Origin: Pomphorhynchus laevis
Taxonomy: Eukaryota; Acanthocephala; Palaeacanthocephala; Echinorhynchida; Pomphorhynchidae
Direction: 5' to 3'
DNA: 64,000 nucleotides
Assembly (NCBI GenBank): GCA_012934845.2
Contig: WNNJ02000896.1
Span: forward strand, 34,035 to 98,034
Made by a program: the position numbers and the translations under genes. Positions 47,610 through 59,689 of this stretch are shown piece by piece (position 1 is the stretch's first letter; every line of letters begins with the position of its first letter). Below the pieces are notes generated by a model, which saw only the letters and a program-made list of their open reading frames with translations, was not told the origin of the DNA and did no database searches.

Positions 47610-49970
47610 TATTAAATACAACAGCATCAAAAGAGCGTAGAGCTCGTACAGGCTGGGTACATGGTAAAAAACAAAAAAAATATCAATGAAAATCCGATTA
47701 TTCTAAGTTAGTACATTCTTCAGACTTTTCTTGAAGGACAAGATACTGCCCGGCCGAAACCACTTGACTTGGTAGCTTATTCCAGCTTTTCTACGTTCGG
47801 TTGACAATTGTGTTAAATTTTTTTCGTGGACGAATGTGGGTCTTTAACGTGAGGTGATGTCCCCTCAATCTGTTTGAATTTAGAAGTTCGAACAGTTTAC
47901 GACAAATATGTTCCCTCTGCCCTTTTTGAACATTAAGCGTTGTCCACACAAACATTAAATCAGAAGACTTTAAAGATTTCTTCACTGTGGTCACACCAAG
48001 TGCGTGGAGTGGAAAAATGAATGAAAGATTGCGTTGGGTGAGTACGAGATGTGTGGCCTTGCGTAATATGAATTCGTACAGGTTCATCTCTGTCGTAGTT
48101 TGAGGGTGTCAGGCAGGTGAAGCGTATCTCATTAAAGATAAGACATAAACATTGTAAATTAATATAAAACTGGATGCGTCAAGATGGCCAATATTCCTTC
48201 TAATAACTCCTAAAATTCGACGGCATTTAGCAACTATGCGACTGGTATGTGAGATGGTCAATAAGCTTCTATTTACGATCACTCCAAGGTCTTGAAATTG
48301 GGGAACTGTTTCAATTTCTCTTTCGTCAATGGTATATGACGAATTGATGTGTTGATGTCCGATGCGCATAAGTTTTGACTTATCGGGGTTTAATACCAGT
48401 CCCCGTTGATCACACCAGACCTTAATATTATCAATATCTCTCTGGAGTATCATTGGATCTCGACTATCGATTATTGGTCGCCAAATTTTCAAGTCGTCGG
48501 CATATAAACAACATGGACTCGAAATAGCTATAGTAAGCTCGTTGATGTAAATAATGAAGAGCAATTAACTGAGTACCGATCCATAAGGAACACCGCGTCC
48601 AGGAGTTCTTGTCTTTGACATATGTTTATTGGCCAATACAGTAATCTTCCGATTTCTAGGAAGGAGTTAATCCAATTTAGGAGGGTTCCTCTGATGCCGT
48701 ACTGTTCCAGCGTAATAAGGAGGATATCATAGTATATCCGATCAAATGATTTGCTGAGGTCGAAAAACAAAACATCAACACTAACTCCAGCCTCGGCATA
48801 TCTGATTCAATCACTTCTCGCAAGTACGAGGTTTGTGACAGTAGATCTTCCTGGGCAGAAACCATGCTGCTTGTCGCAGAATACTTGGTTCCCTTCTAGG
48901 TGCCCGATGATTCGTTTAAAAAGCAGTTTCTCTAGCAATTCACAAGCAACGCAGGTAAGGCTTATTGGCCGATAGTTGCTTGCTAGATTACGGTCGCTAT
49001 TTTTGTAGAGAGGCCGCCTTTTTTGTAGAACATTTCCAATCTGATAGTATACAGCCTGTTGACAAGGAGAAATCGAATATGGTGTGTAAAGGTTCATATA
49101 TTACTGGTGCAAGTTCCCGAAGAAGAATTGAAGGAATATTGTCTGGTCCTGCCGCATTTGATCGTGGTAGCTTCAGAAGTTCGTTAAGTACCTCAAATTT
49201 ATCAAATGGAGTAAATTCGTAACACGGATATTGAACTGTGGAGACTTGGGGACAATTCGTAACACGGATATTGATCGTGGTAGCTTCAGAAGTTCGTTAA
49301 GTACCTCAAATGTATCAAATGGAATAAATTTGTAACACGGATATTGAGCTGTGGAGACTCGGTGCAATACTGACAGGTAGGACACTCTAGCGTGAATTGA
49401 TCCAGGAAAATATTGGTAATTGCTTTGTCATCAAATGTGAGCTCACCGGTTTCTATAAATATAGAATTGATCTCAGGGGTAGTTGATTTAAATGAGCTCA
49501 TATGTTTGAACAATTTAATAGGATATCTTTTTGATTATCGACAAAGATTGGAAACGAAGCACCTGCGTTTCTGACGTTTGAGTGCCGTTACTTGATTACG
49601 GTATTCCTTGTAATCGGTCCAAGAACAATTCCCTTCTTTGAATTTTTTGTAAATTTTATCTCTTGTCTTAATCATTTGTTTAATCTGCGAGTTAAACTAA
49701 ATGACAGTTTTGTGGGATGTGCGCTGACATTTTAAAGGGGAGAAGTAATTTAGAGCATTGATCAAGGTAGATTTGACATTTTCCCAGCACTGATAATACA
49801 TATGGATTAGGCCATTGAATGTTTCGAATAGCTTGCGTCATACTTGCAAAATTCGCTTTGAAGGGATTCAATTTGGATTTTGACAAGGGGGCTGTTTAAA
49901 AGAGACTGACAGAAAGCGCCAGCATAATGACACAATGATCACTGTAGCCAATAGGGGGCAAAGAGAGATT
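47610..49970 (-). mobile_element. Decayed CR1/Jockey-like LINE
   Basis: Minus-strand order: end of the endonuclease (GYSDHCVIM near 49,920-49,950), linker, reverse-transcriptase blocks NYRPISLTCVACELLEKLLF near 48,930-48,990 and QHGFCPGRSTVTNLVLARS near 48,810-48,870, FFDLSKSFDRI (motif A) near 48,735-48,770, LYADDLKIW (motif C) near 48,480-48,505, and the C-terminal end. One 151-codon stretch (48,109-48,564) is open. A roughly 115-bp part is duplicated at 49,170-49,385. The 5' part is cut off at about 49,970 by the next element. Confidence 0.85.
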
Positions 49971-49974
49971 TCAA

Positions 49975-50260
49975 TGATTATTTCAAGAGATTATTTGACA
50001 ATGATCATCTGAAATTCGAGTATCCGCAGTGCTACCGCTGCCACGGGGTGGGCCACTTTTCAATCATGTGTTTGGAAACAAGGTCCTCGTTGTGTGCACT
50101 GTAAAGGCGAGCATGAAATACATATTTGTGAAAGAAGATTAGAAAAGCCCAGATGTGATAATTGCAAGTGTTCACAATAATAATTGATGATAATTGCAAG
50201 GGTGTTTTCTAACGCGTGCACCCATTTTAAAAATTATTAAGAGTGGGTGAACGGGGAGAA
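49975..50260 (+). mobile_element. LINE ORF1 fragment with zinc knuckles
   Basis: CYRCHGVGHFSIMC at 50,030-50,071 fits C-x2-C-x4-H-x4-C, and CVHCKGEHEIHIC at 50,091-50,129 is a second knuckle in another frame, followed by CDNCKC. Two to three such knuckles are usual in ORF1 proteins of I/R1/Jockey-type LINEs. Only a fragment. Confidence 0.75.
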
Positions 50261-50769
50261 TAAAAGTTCATGTGAAAGAACGCAGTTCTATATTTAAGAA
50301 GTTAAGAAACAGCCTGTTGATCAGCATGCCGTAGAAATTAATATGTTGATCGACATACTGAACTGGCTATAAAATAAAATGGTGCAATGACTCAGAAAAT
50401 AAAAATCTTCAAACAAAACTATCAAAAGATAATGAGATAAAAACTTGAAAAATACATATACACCTCACGAAACATCTTTTATCCACTTAAAAAGTGTTAA
50501 AATGGAGAGAAAAAAGAGATTTATTATAACGTGACAAATACGTGCCGGCCCACGCTTACATTACCACTAAATCATCTGTCGATAAGGTTGAAACGGAGGA
50601 GGTATTTGAATGTGATAAAGAAGTGAGCGCGGCATACGTCGAGATGGAGCTGATTACAGGCAAGATGGCGGCGACGAGGAAGGATCAGAGTCAGTAGTTG
50701 TTAGAGTAATTGAGAAGGTGGAGTAAGAGGGAAAGACGGAAACGCAGCGATAGAGAGGTTGATCGAGTG

Positions 50770-51840
50770 TCGTCTAAGAAAGGGTAGTTTTATAAGCAAT
50801 CGGGAGCCGACAGCGATGAACCAAAAGTGACGAAAAGAAGGCGGAGTTGGATGCGGATGTGAGTGGTGTGCCAGGAGAGTTGTGAAAGATATGTGGATGC
50901 GTGGTCAAAGCGACGAAGACGTATGAGCAGTGGAACGGCGGAGTTGATGATGCGTTGTAGGGGTGGGTGATGGATTTTGGAGAATTGTAGAAAGGGCTGG
51001 GGCAGTAATCATTCCTAGGGTTGAAGCGATGAAAGAAGAGACATACAATAACGGAAGTTGTTAAGGGGGCAGGTTCAGCGGATGTCACAAATAATTAAGT
51101 TAGACGAGCAAACCTAGTCGCAAACGAAGGGTTAAAGGGAAATGTGATCATCGAAATTGAATCCTAAGAAATTGAGTGTTAGGTTGACGGGGAAGATCCA
51201 CATTATTTTGGACTTGTCTGGGTTTAGAATGAGATAAAGATGGGAGAGACGTTTGTAGATAGAAGAAGGACAATTGGCGGCAGAAATGGCGATATCGTGT
51301 ATGCGATGTGCGGGTGCATGATCATAGATAAGGATGTCATCTTCATATTGCATGATGTTAAAATAGTACGTTTGGTAAACTGAGAAAGATCGCCAAGCAG
51401 AAGAGATAAAAACAGAGACCTAGGATTGAACCTTGTGCGACCCAGCAAAAAATAGGGATGAAAGTGAAGGATGATGAATTAGAACAGATGCGAAAAGACC
51501 AGTCGGATAAATATAAGGCAAACCATGTTACGGAGGAGGAAGAAAAATCGTAATCATAACGAACGCAAGACAGGAGGATAAAGTGGTCGAAGATATAGAA
51601 GGCGGAGGATATGTCGAGGGAGATGAGAACACTATATAGAGCCTTGTCATGAGAAACGAGAGGTCGTTGTAAACTTTCATGCAGGCGATTTCTGTGAAGT
51701 GATTGGAGCGAAAAGCGAATTGGAAAGGAGGTACAGATTGGATGAAGAGAGATAAATGCATAAACGTGTGGGAGGTTGATATGTGCTTATAGGAGAGGTT
51801 GCGGATTAGTTTGTTTGCACAAAATTAACATAGGAAGTCT
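50770..51840 (-). mobile_element. Decayed LINE reverse transcriptase
   Basis: Minus-strand blocks: FQFAFRSNHFTEIACMKVYN near 51,665-51,725, a SxDISSAF-type motif A near 51,600, QGSILG-like motif B near 51,425, YEDDILIYD (motif C) near 51,325-51,350 and LYLILNPDKSKIMWI near 51,195-51,240. Order fits a CR1/L2 or R1-like element. Frames shift many times. The GC content is higher than the surroundings. Confidence 0.75.
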
Positions 51841-52000
51841 TCTTTAGACTTACTGCAGTCGCATGCGATTGTGGTCCAGACGATGCAGTCGTGTGTCAAG
51901 CACTGTACTTGCAGTTGAGCATAGTTGTTGTCGGTCGTGGTTTTTTTCTAACATCTTCCTATTAACATCCTTGTGTGTTTATGCTATTAAATTTGTTACT

Positions 52001-52266
52001 GCAACTGATTGAATTGATCTGCAACTGTTTGAATTGATCTGCAACTGATTGAATTGATCTGCATCTAATTGAATTGATCTGCAACTGATTGAATTGATCA
52101 GCAACTGATTGAATTGATCTGCAACTGATTGAATTGATCAGCAACTGATTGAATTGATCTGCAACTGATTGAATTGATCTACAACTGATTGAATTGATCT
52201 GCAACTGATTGAATTGATCTGCAACTGATTGAATTGATTTGCAACTGATTGAATTGATCTGCAACT
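52001..52266. repeat. Minisatellite, 20-bp unit x 13.3
   Basis: The unit GCAACTGATTGAATTGATCT is repeated thirteen times plus GCAACT. Copies are identical apart from single changes (for example GATCA in some units). Because 20 is not a multiple of three, translation cycles through three frames, giving the NSISCRSIQSVADQFNQLQ-like open frame seen on the minus strand; this is not a gene. Confidence 0.98.
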
Positions 52267-53097
52267 AAATGGTACTTCCAAAAGGAGTACCGTGTGACAG
52301 CACAATAAAAAACGCAAAAATTTCTTGTGATGTCTCGATCTTAACATAAATCATCTTCAACCATCTGTAAAGTAAGAAATACTACCATAAATTGTGAGTA
52401 ATTAATGGTTTTATAATGAAGAAAGAAATTTCATCAGAAAAATAGTAAAATACTAAATAATATATAGAAAATATTTTATGAAATATTTTAAAAAATATTA
52501 TTTATTTTCATTTTACAAATAATCTGCGGTACTTTCTATTTTACAGATGTGTCAACGTCGAAACATCACAAGTTTTGCACATTTTATTGCTGCCAAATCG
52601 TATTCTTTAAATGTTTTGGATTTTCAAAAACTTTAACTTTTGATTTTACGGGATTGAAGAATCATACCTGAAGCCAGTGCAAATGTAGGCACTACCTCTT
52701 GGGATCTCCATGTACCCTTCAAAAATAGCAGGGAGACAAAGCCTCCATTAGTACCTAGCTTTCACTAGGGACGTAATTTTCCTTACTCATTAGTTTAAGG
52801 CACAAATTAAACTCTGCAGTTATTCGGTACAAGCCGAATAATAATAAGTTTTGAAACGTTTTGATTTTATAAATTACTAATTAATTAATCGCTTCGGTGC
52901 ATTAATATTTATATTTAAATTATATTTTTGTATTGCAAGTAGGTATACTTCTTATCAAAAGATAAAATATATTTGTAACCATCAAAGATTTTAATTATAA
53001 AATGAATTTAGCATTTTAATGAATACATACAACGTAAAATAAACAATTTTCAATATAAAAATATTTTTTATGTAATATAAATAATTTAAAGAGTGAA
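52267..53097. other. Non-coding spacer
   Basis: AT-rich, nothing supported. Confidence 0.4.
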
Positions 53098-56000
53098 TCA
53101 GTTTTTCGCAGTAGTCTGCAACTGGTTACCAATCGCGCTGGCATGTGAGTTGCCTAGCCAGTCTGCGTCCGACACAGTGTCGGACCGGTCATCCAACGTG
53201 TCGTCGACCTCTATGTGATCGCTCACATTAGTGCAGCTTGTCGCGTGCAGGTCCTCCGTAGTACTGCCGTTCACATTACGTCGATGATTAGCAGGATCGA
53301 TGATTAGCACGAAATCATTGTCAATGTCCAACAAATCCTCGTACATAATATGTAGGTTTTGCGAGGCGTTGGAACATTCGACGTTACCTCTACCCCACTA
53401 TTAATCCTCGTCTGGAATTATCTTCAAGAGTGCTTTGGCGTTTCTTCTCATGAGGGCCATGGATATCAGCTAAAATAATTCTTCAGATACTTTCAAATTA
53501 GGAATATTTTGGCGAGCAGCAAGGTATCGTGCTATTTTGCGAATGAAATTTAAAACCTCTGTGTTTCATCCCTCATGCGTTTCAACAACAGCATGGGTAA
53601 ACATAAAGCCATTTGCCTCCATTTTGTGACAGTATTTCCGTACTTTAACTCGCATAGCACAGTTCTCTGCAACATGTGACGCATCAGTGCTGGCGTTCGA
53701 CAAATATGATGGCTGCTTCGGGTTTGTAACCGCAAAATCAACAGTTTATGGTGGATCTTCATGGAGCAGATGTCCGTTGGCGGATCCCTTAAATCTGGAT
53801 AAGATTCAGTGTTTCACGCTCTACATGTAGTCCTGCTGATTCAGCTGCATAAAAACCGCATATCGCACTACGTTATGACGAATACCTGAATATCCATCAA
53901 ACTGACATGTGAGCCCTTAAAACCTGTGAACGTCTGCGTCTTTAAAGCATCGGCAACATTTGTATGGCTGCATAAATTGATATTCTCAACCACATCTTTA
54001 CGAGGATACGAAATTCAGCTGGCAACAAGCTCAGCGAGTTAATTTTAGTCGGGTTAGCCTTCAACCAGTCATTTGCGTGGGCACAACCAATTGCAAGAAA
54101 ACGTGATGCGTCAAAAGGAATTAATGTCTCGATTAGTTTCGTTCACGAAACTGGATTTATTTTCATGCTCAAGTACGCCTGGGACATGTGTTTTGTACCT
54201 ACAATATCATCCGTGGTAAATTCGGTCGGATTGGTAGTTTCGGAGTAACAACTCAAATGCACGGGAAAATCCTGGAAATAAAGATTCCTCTGTCTCCAAA
54301 GTGTTCGCAACATTGGCAAGGCTAACGACATATACAACAGGAGCGTGGACATGAAAACTCCTTATACAAAATCCGCCCATACTTAAAGGAAGGTTTGTTT
54401 GAATTTGTGAGCAGGAATCAAGTCGTATCTCAATTAGTTCGTTAATGACATTAATGACGGCATTGTCAAAAAGCTTTAGAGCAGAGTCTATAGACGAAGG
54501 ATCGACTGTTCGCATCAAATGACCAATACGCTGGGCTAAAGCAGAATGTCGCAAAAGAAGATAAACGATATGCGGGTCAGAAAGTCTAGATAGTGAGTCG
54601 AAATATCTTAACAATCTTGACAGAATGGCACATTCAAGATGCGAGGCACAAAATTCAGCGCTTCCGATTGGAGCTCCGAGTAAATTAAAATTCAAAGTTT
54701 CGTTTAAAATCATGCATTCGGAAAATGAGATTGTATGAAGAGAATAGCGTCGTAGTGATCAATTATTTCAGTTTTTCCTCAATTGGGATGAAGATTAAGA
54801 CTATTGAATGCACTTGATAAGTGAGATAAGGTCTTTTTAATGGACTGAATTGAACCTCTGATAATTCCATCGTCCAAATACCATGGATTAAAGCCAACAC
54901 CCGGAATCAGATCCAATTATCGTAAAATACTTTGTATTGTTAAAGAAAACAAGGGTCAAAGTGGATTCCCCTGCTGAATGACGCACACATATCAATAAGG
55001 ATCCTGACCGACTACAAGTAAATATGAGGAACGTTTGTAACACCATATGACCAAAGCAGAACATTCAGGGAATATATTGTCGACTGACCAAATTAGAGCA
55101 TCCCTACTTAAACAATTTAAAGCGGTTTTTTTAAATCGACTTTTAACCAAATCCAATCGAAATTACATGATTGTTGTTGGTGTTCAAGATTAACGTGGTG
55201 GACAATACGCTCCACGACATTAGGAGTAGCCATACCGACTTGATGAGGATTGAGATACGAAGAATTCTTTTTTAATTTTTGGCAAACACACTTCGCACAG
55301 AGACAACTCATAGTCTCTACTACTGCTATAGATATTATTCCACTGCATGTTTTATTAAAAGCAATTAAATTCACGGGGGCCAAGATTTCAGATATGGAGT
55401 GTGCTGCTAGTCCCGCGACCAAATAATTTACAAGTATAGTTAGGCGATGTAAGAGGTTACTATGATCAGCCGAAAACATATCTTGAAATTGTTCGCGGCG
55501 TAATCCAAATCACCCAGGACAAGTAGTTGTAGGAAAAGAACGTGTAGCACGTAAAACAACTTCAGAATCGATAATAATTGGCAATGCTCGAGGTGGCTGG
55601 CTCATTATTTCGGGATCATATGTTGGGTGTAGCCTTCAACCAGTCATTTGCGTGGGCACAACCAACTTCATCAGTAGATCTACCAACTTCATCCTCATCG
55701 AGGATAATGAAACGCGAATGCCGTCAGACGTCAATCGTATTATTGCTTTACCGTAATTACCAGTCCTTGCCTGATCAATAGCCTCACCATATTTGACGTG
55801 TTCATTCAAAGTCCGTTCGATGAAATTTGACTGCCCTTCGAGCCAACCAAGATATCATAACAGCTAGCAATGTCACAGGCTTCCATCAAGGAAAAAAGAC
55901 GCGCAATGTGTTTTTGAGTTGTTTTGCCATTTTTAAATCTGCCAAAGGGATTATAACCCAGACACAACTTTGGAAAGCACAAGAGTGTAGTCCAGCTTTA

Positions 56001-56480
56001 TACGGATTGCATACATAAAGCGTCCTGTAAAAGAGAAGACATAAGGTAACCTGATCGTGGACTCAAACACCACGGAATCCGTTTCACTGCGCATACGCTG
56101 GATGACCACACTCGTTTCAAAATGCCAGCGCGTTGACAAGAAAGTCTCTGAGCATGTACTGTAATGTCGGTGAGCACACATGAGTGTTGATCAGGTGTTG
56201 CTCTAAAATTACGATTGTTGAAAGAGGAAGACGGGAGCTGGGATGAAGCTGAGTCTTTTCTCGTCAATTTACGCTCAGTGTAATTATGATGCTTTTGGGA
56301 TATCAAAGGCGTGTGACCAGACCCCCAGCAGTATCTTAAAACTGGTCGGTGATTACGAAGCCATCCCGAACTGTGGAGTCGAAAGAAGCCCTTGCATACA
56401 GCAGATCTGGCGGACTGATTCTGAATCGGGTGACTAGTGCATGATCTCGAACTATCTCGTTCCAGATTAAGGTAGGCGCT
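53098..56480 (-). mobile_element. Unclassified reverse-transcriptase retroelement, long decayed copy
   Basis: Minus-strand landmarks in order: an N-terminal region near 56,000-56,480, a reverse-transcriptase region near 55,120-55,480 with ILVNYLVAGLAAHSISEILA, a block near 54,640-54,700 with FNLLGAPIGSAEFCASHLEC followed by an open stretch of 168 codons, and a C-terminal region near 53,430-53,960 resembling nuclease-like ends of this family. The family is widespread in invertebrates, notably cnidarians as I recall it; its formal class is not clear to me. This copy is broken with several interruptions and looks old. Related fragments are at 21.2 and 43.5 kb. Confidence 0.7.
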
Positions 56481-56829
56481 CATCTCGTCCGATTGAATAT
56501 ATTGTATAGTGTATCATCGTATCAGGTATTGTGTGTTATTTATTGTATGTTTTAACAAGCAAGATTTATTAAACCCGAATCGTTTATCGTTGCAAGGAAG
56601 CGATTACCGTGTGCTATTGATTGTATGTTATTATCTCAGAAACTTTTTTATAAATAATAATCCTTTAAATAATAATCCTTTAATAATCCTGTAATAATCC
56701 TTTTATTTAATGTTAATATTAAAATAATGTTTGTAGTAATACGCTCACATGACAATGACATGTTTTCTTACCTAACCTGTTTTTTATTGTATATTCACTT
56801 GAGTTCACTTAAATTCATTTGATTCACTA

Positions 56830-57835
56830 CTTTCAGTCACCATGTCGCTTCTATACGATCACTTTACCATCGAAATGATGAATACCCGGCAACATTCATC
56901 AATAGAATGAAGTACCCACTGGTCGTTTCAGTTGCCTGTGTGGCATTGTGAATCAAGGCGTTTCCAACACTTTGCTTAATTGTCTGAGGCTTACGCTCTT
57001 TACAAGATCAAATTGCTGTGCGAATCATCCTTAAACGCTAGGCAGAGGTTGTTGATGAATTGTCGCTGCACTCCTTGGATCCTTAATGGATACGGCAAGT
57101 ATAATGGGGGTGCACGGATGTGCTGAGTAAAAACGGTTCAGAATTTCTTACGAAATAAGGCATTTATACTAAATGGTGTTGCTTGATAGACTGGACTTCG
57201 ATTCACGACTTTCAGTCACCATGTCACTTCTAGACGACCAAAAAGGGCCCGGCAACACTCATCAGTAGAATTAAGTACTCACTATTCGTTTCGGTTGACT
57301 GTGTGACATTGTGAATAAAGGCGTTTCCGACACTTTGCTCAATTGTCTGAGGCTTATGCTCTTTACAAGATCGAATTGCTGTGCGGACCATCCTTAAACA
57401 CTAAGCAGAGGTTGTTGCTGAAATGTCGCTGCACTCGTTGGATCCTTAATGGAAACGGCATGTATAATAGTAGTGCACGGATGGGCTGAGTAGACAACGG
57501 TCCAGGATTTCTTACGAAATACGGCATTTATACTAAATGATATTGCTTGATAGACTGGACTTTGATTTACGACTTTCAGTCACCATGTCACTTCTAGACG
57601 ACCAATAAGTACCCGGCAACACTCATCAGTAGAATGAAGTACTCACTGGTCGTTTTGGTTGCCTATGTGAAATTGTGAATAAAGGCGTTTCAGACACTTT
57701 GCTTAACTGTCTGAGGCTTACGCTCTTTACCAGATCGAATTACAGTGTGGACCATCCTTAAATACTAGGCAGAGGTTGTTGCTGGATTGCCGCTGCACTC
57801 GTTGGATCCTTAATGGATCCAACGATGCACTGATG
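56830..57835. repeat. Tandem repeat, ~365-380-bp unit x 2.7
   Basis: CTTTCAGTCACCATGTC recurs at 56,830, 57,209 and 57,573 (steps of 379 and 364), followed each time by the same series (CCCGGCAACA, GGCGTTTC, CTGAGGCTTA, CTTTACAAGATC, GTCGCTGCACT). Copies are about 85-90% identical by eye and non-coding. The array ends in a 12-bp-arm hairpin next to the Penelope-like fragment. Confidence 0.95.
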
Positions 57836-57859
57836 GGTATTCTGATGGGTATTTTCTGT

Positions 57860-58430
57860 ACCCATCAGAATCTGTGAAAATAGTTCTTGAAAATAATGTT
57901 TTTCAAACAGATCCATGGGACAGCAATGGGTATACCCATGGCATCAGTGTACGCCATTATATACATGGATTATTTCGAGCAAGAGAAGCTAGAATCTACA
58001 AATAAACGCCTCATATACGGGTGGCGTTACATTGATAATATATACATGATATGAAATGAGTCAGATCATGATTTAGAAATGTTTATTGCACATCTTCATG
58101 ACTATCCACTAACTTGCACAATTAATAAAAGTGTCCCTTTTTCTTTCTTGGATGTAAAAATATGTAAAGATAATAAAGGAACATATTATACAACGATGCA
58201 CAGAAAGTCAACATCAAACAATATGTTTTTGCATAGTTTAAGCTGGCATTCCTCAAAAACGAAGAAAAATATGAAATGCAACGAAGCCTTGCGTATATTA
58301 AAAATTTGCGACAAAATTTGTTCCAAAGAAGAGCACTTATCGTATTTCACTAAATAACTTCTAAGCAGAGGCTACAACAAATTAATTATCTATAAGCAAT
58401 TTCAAAAGGACAGGAGATGTTATATATTAT
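57860..58430 (+). mobile_element. Penelope-like element, reverse-transcriptase fragment (distinct family)
   Basis: Plus strand: GTAMGIPMASVYAIIYMDYF (motif B) near 57,920-57,980, WRYIDNIYM (motif C) near 58,022-58,049, then an open 92-codon stretch with FSFLDVKICKDN and MHRKSTSNNMFLHSLSWHSS, and the RGYN block near 58,365. These are standard Penelope-like landmarks. The sequence differs clearly from the copies at 14.6 and 18.4 kb, so it is another lineage. The endonuclease is absent. Confidence 0.85.
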
Positions 58431-58679
58431 TCTATATTATTTACACTAAATAATTTACTCTAAATTATTTACAATAAATAAGATAATTGAATAATAAAAT
58501 ATAATTAAACATTTTATACATTTTTTTAAATTTATTCTTGACACGATATTTCACAATTTTTAATTTATATTTCTATATTATTTACACCATATTTTACTTT
58601 TTTCGACACCATATTTGCAATTATTGAAACCTTACTTGATCTCTACCCATTTTGTTATCTATGCTCTCAGGTCTCTCGG

Positions 58680-59480
58680 GGTGCATGCGAACATTTTTTA
58701 CAGGTGGATATATTGCTGTACACTAAGCGATTCTTTTACGAAGTGACCCTTATGCGCGTCAGTTCTACCCTATTACGGGTGTGCATCAAGTCTCCCCACT
58801 TTCACCAATCTTATATATTGCTGCTTTCATTGTTCTATTTAAACCTTTTTATCGTTATCAACATCTAGTGGTATACGCTGATGATACCACATCCCTGTTT
58901 ATTGGACGCAGGTGCATAGGTGTAGTCTTGGACATCAGTCATTTCTTCTTAAGATTAAAAGACCAATTACCCCTATCCAACCTTATTATTCATCTTAAAT
59001 CTAGAAATACCATATAAATGCGATTCCTGCCATATGCCCGTCCCTGGTATTAAGAAAAAGCTTAAGAGACTACCAATCTCATCTATTTCCTCTATTACGA
59101 ATAATCAACCATTATCTATATTGGCACATCAAGTAAGATATCCTGGGTTCCATCACGGTTGAATGGGCCGTCGGATCAGACTTAAATAGGTTGAATAGTG
59201 TCATGAAGAGAGCTAGATGGGCTCTGAAAACGGATCCAACATATGTTATTAAGGAGGGATTGCTCATTTGCGCATATGGTTTGCCTGAGCAATCTCCGGA
59301 CTAGTTTTTATTTTATAGGACGTCCATAGAGCAAAGTTTATGATTTCTAAAGCGTTTCTTATTGAGGCTATCATCCATTGTGAGCCGGAATTAGGCCCTC
59401 ATGTGTGTTAAAGACCCTGGATTGTTCAAGTGTATGGCATCGCGCTGGTGTTTACTGGTGGTGTCTGATCTTACCTTATT
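58680..59480 (+). mobile_element. Decayed LINE reverse transcriptase fragment
   Basis: A 78-codon plus-strand frame (58,781-59,017) has HQVSPLSPILYIAAF (motif B-like) followed by VVYADDTTSLF (motif C). Continuation to about 59,480 is only weakly protein-like. The clade is uncertain. Confidence 0.6.
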
Positions 59481-59519
59481 GATATAGAAGACGATGAGAT
59501 AACAATCATTGTTATTAGT

Positions 59520-59660
59520 AACACTAGAAATTTTTTAACAGAGACAGACTTTCTTCAGAAATGTTTCGTCCTTACTCGGTCTTTTCAATTGTAATAAGCT
59601 TATTGAAAGTTTAGATATAAAAGACGAAACGTTTTAAACAAAGTTTGTCTATGTTAAAAT
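59520..59660. repeat. Imperfect foldback with GACGAAAC motif
   Basis: AACAGAGACAGACTTT...GACGAAACGTTTT...AAAGTTTGTCTATGTT pair imperfectly. The layout resembles the other foldback elements in the window. Confidence 0.5.
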
Positions 59661-59689
59661 TTGCTAGTCTTACTAATCATCATTTCGAT

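Noticed and set aside
51962-52347. Open frames with QINSIS-type repeats
   Set aside because: They are produced by the 20-bp minisatellite, which reads open in every frame on one strand.
53098-53346. Acidic 82-codon frame as an independent gene
   Set aside because: It lies directly downstream of, and in the same orientation as, the decayed retroelement and is better taken as part of it.
57209-57573. CTGATGAG on the minus strand of the ~370-bp tandem units as a possible hammerhead
   Set aside because: No GAAA follows at stem II distance in any unit, so the core is not formed.
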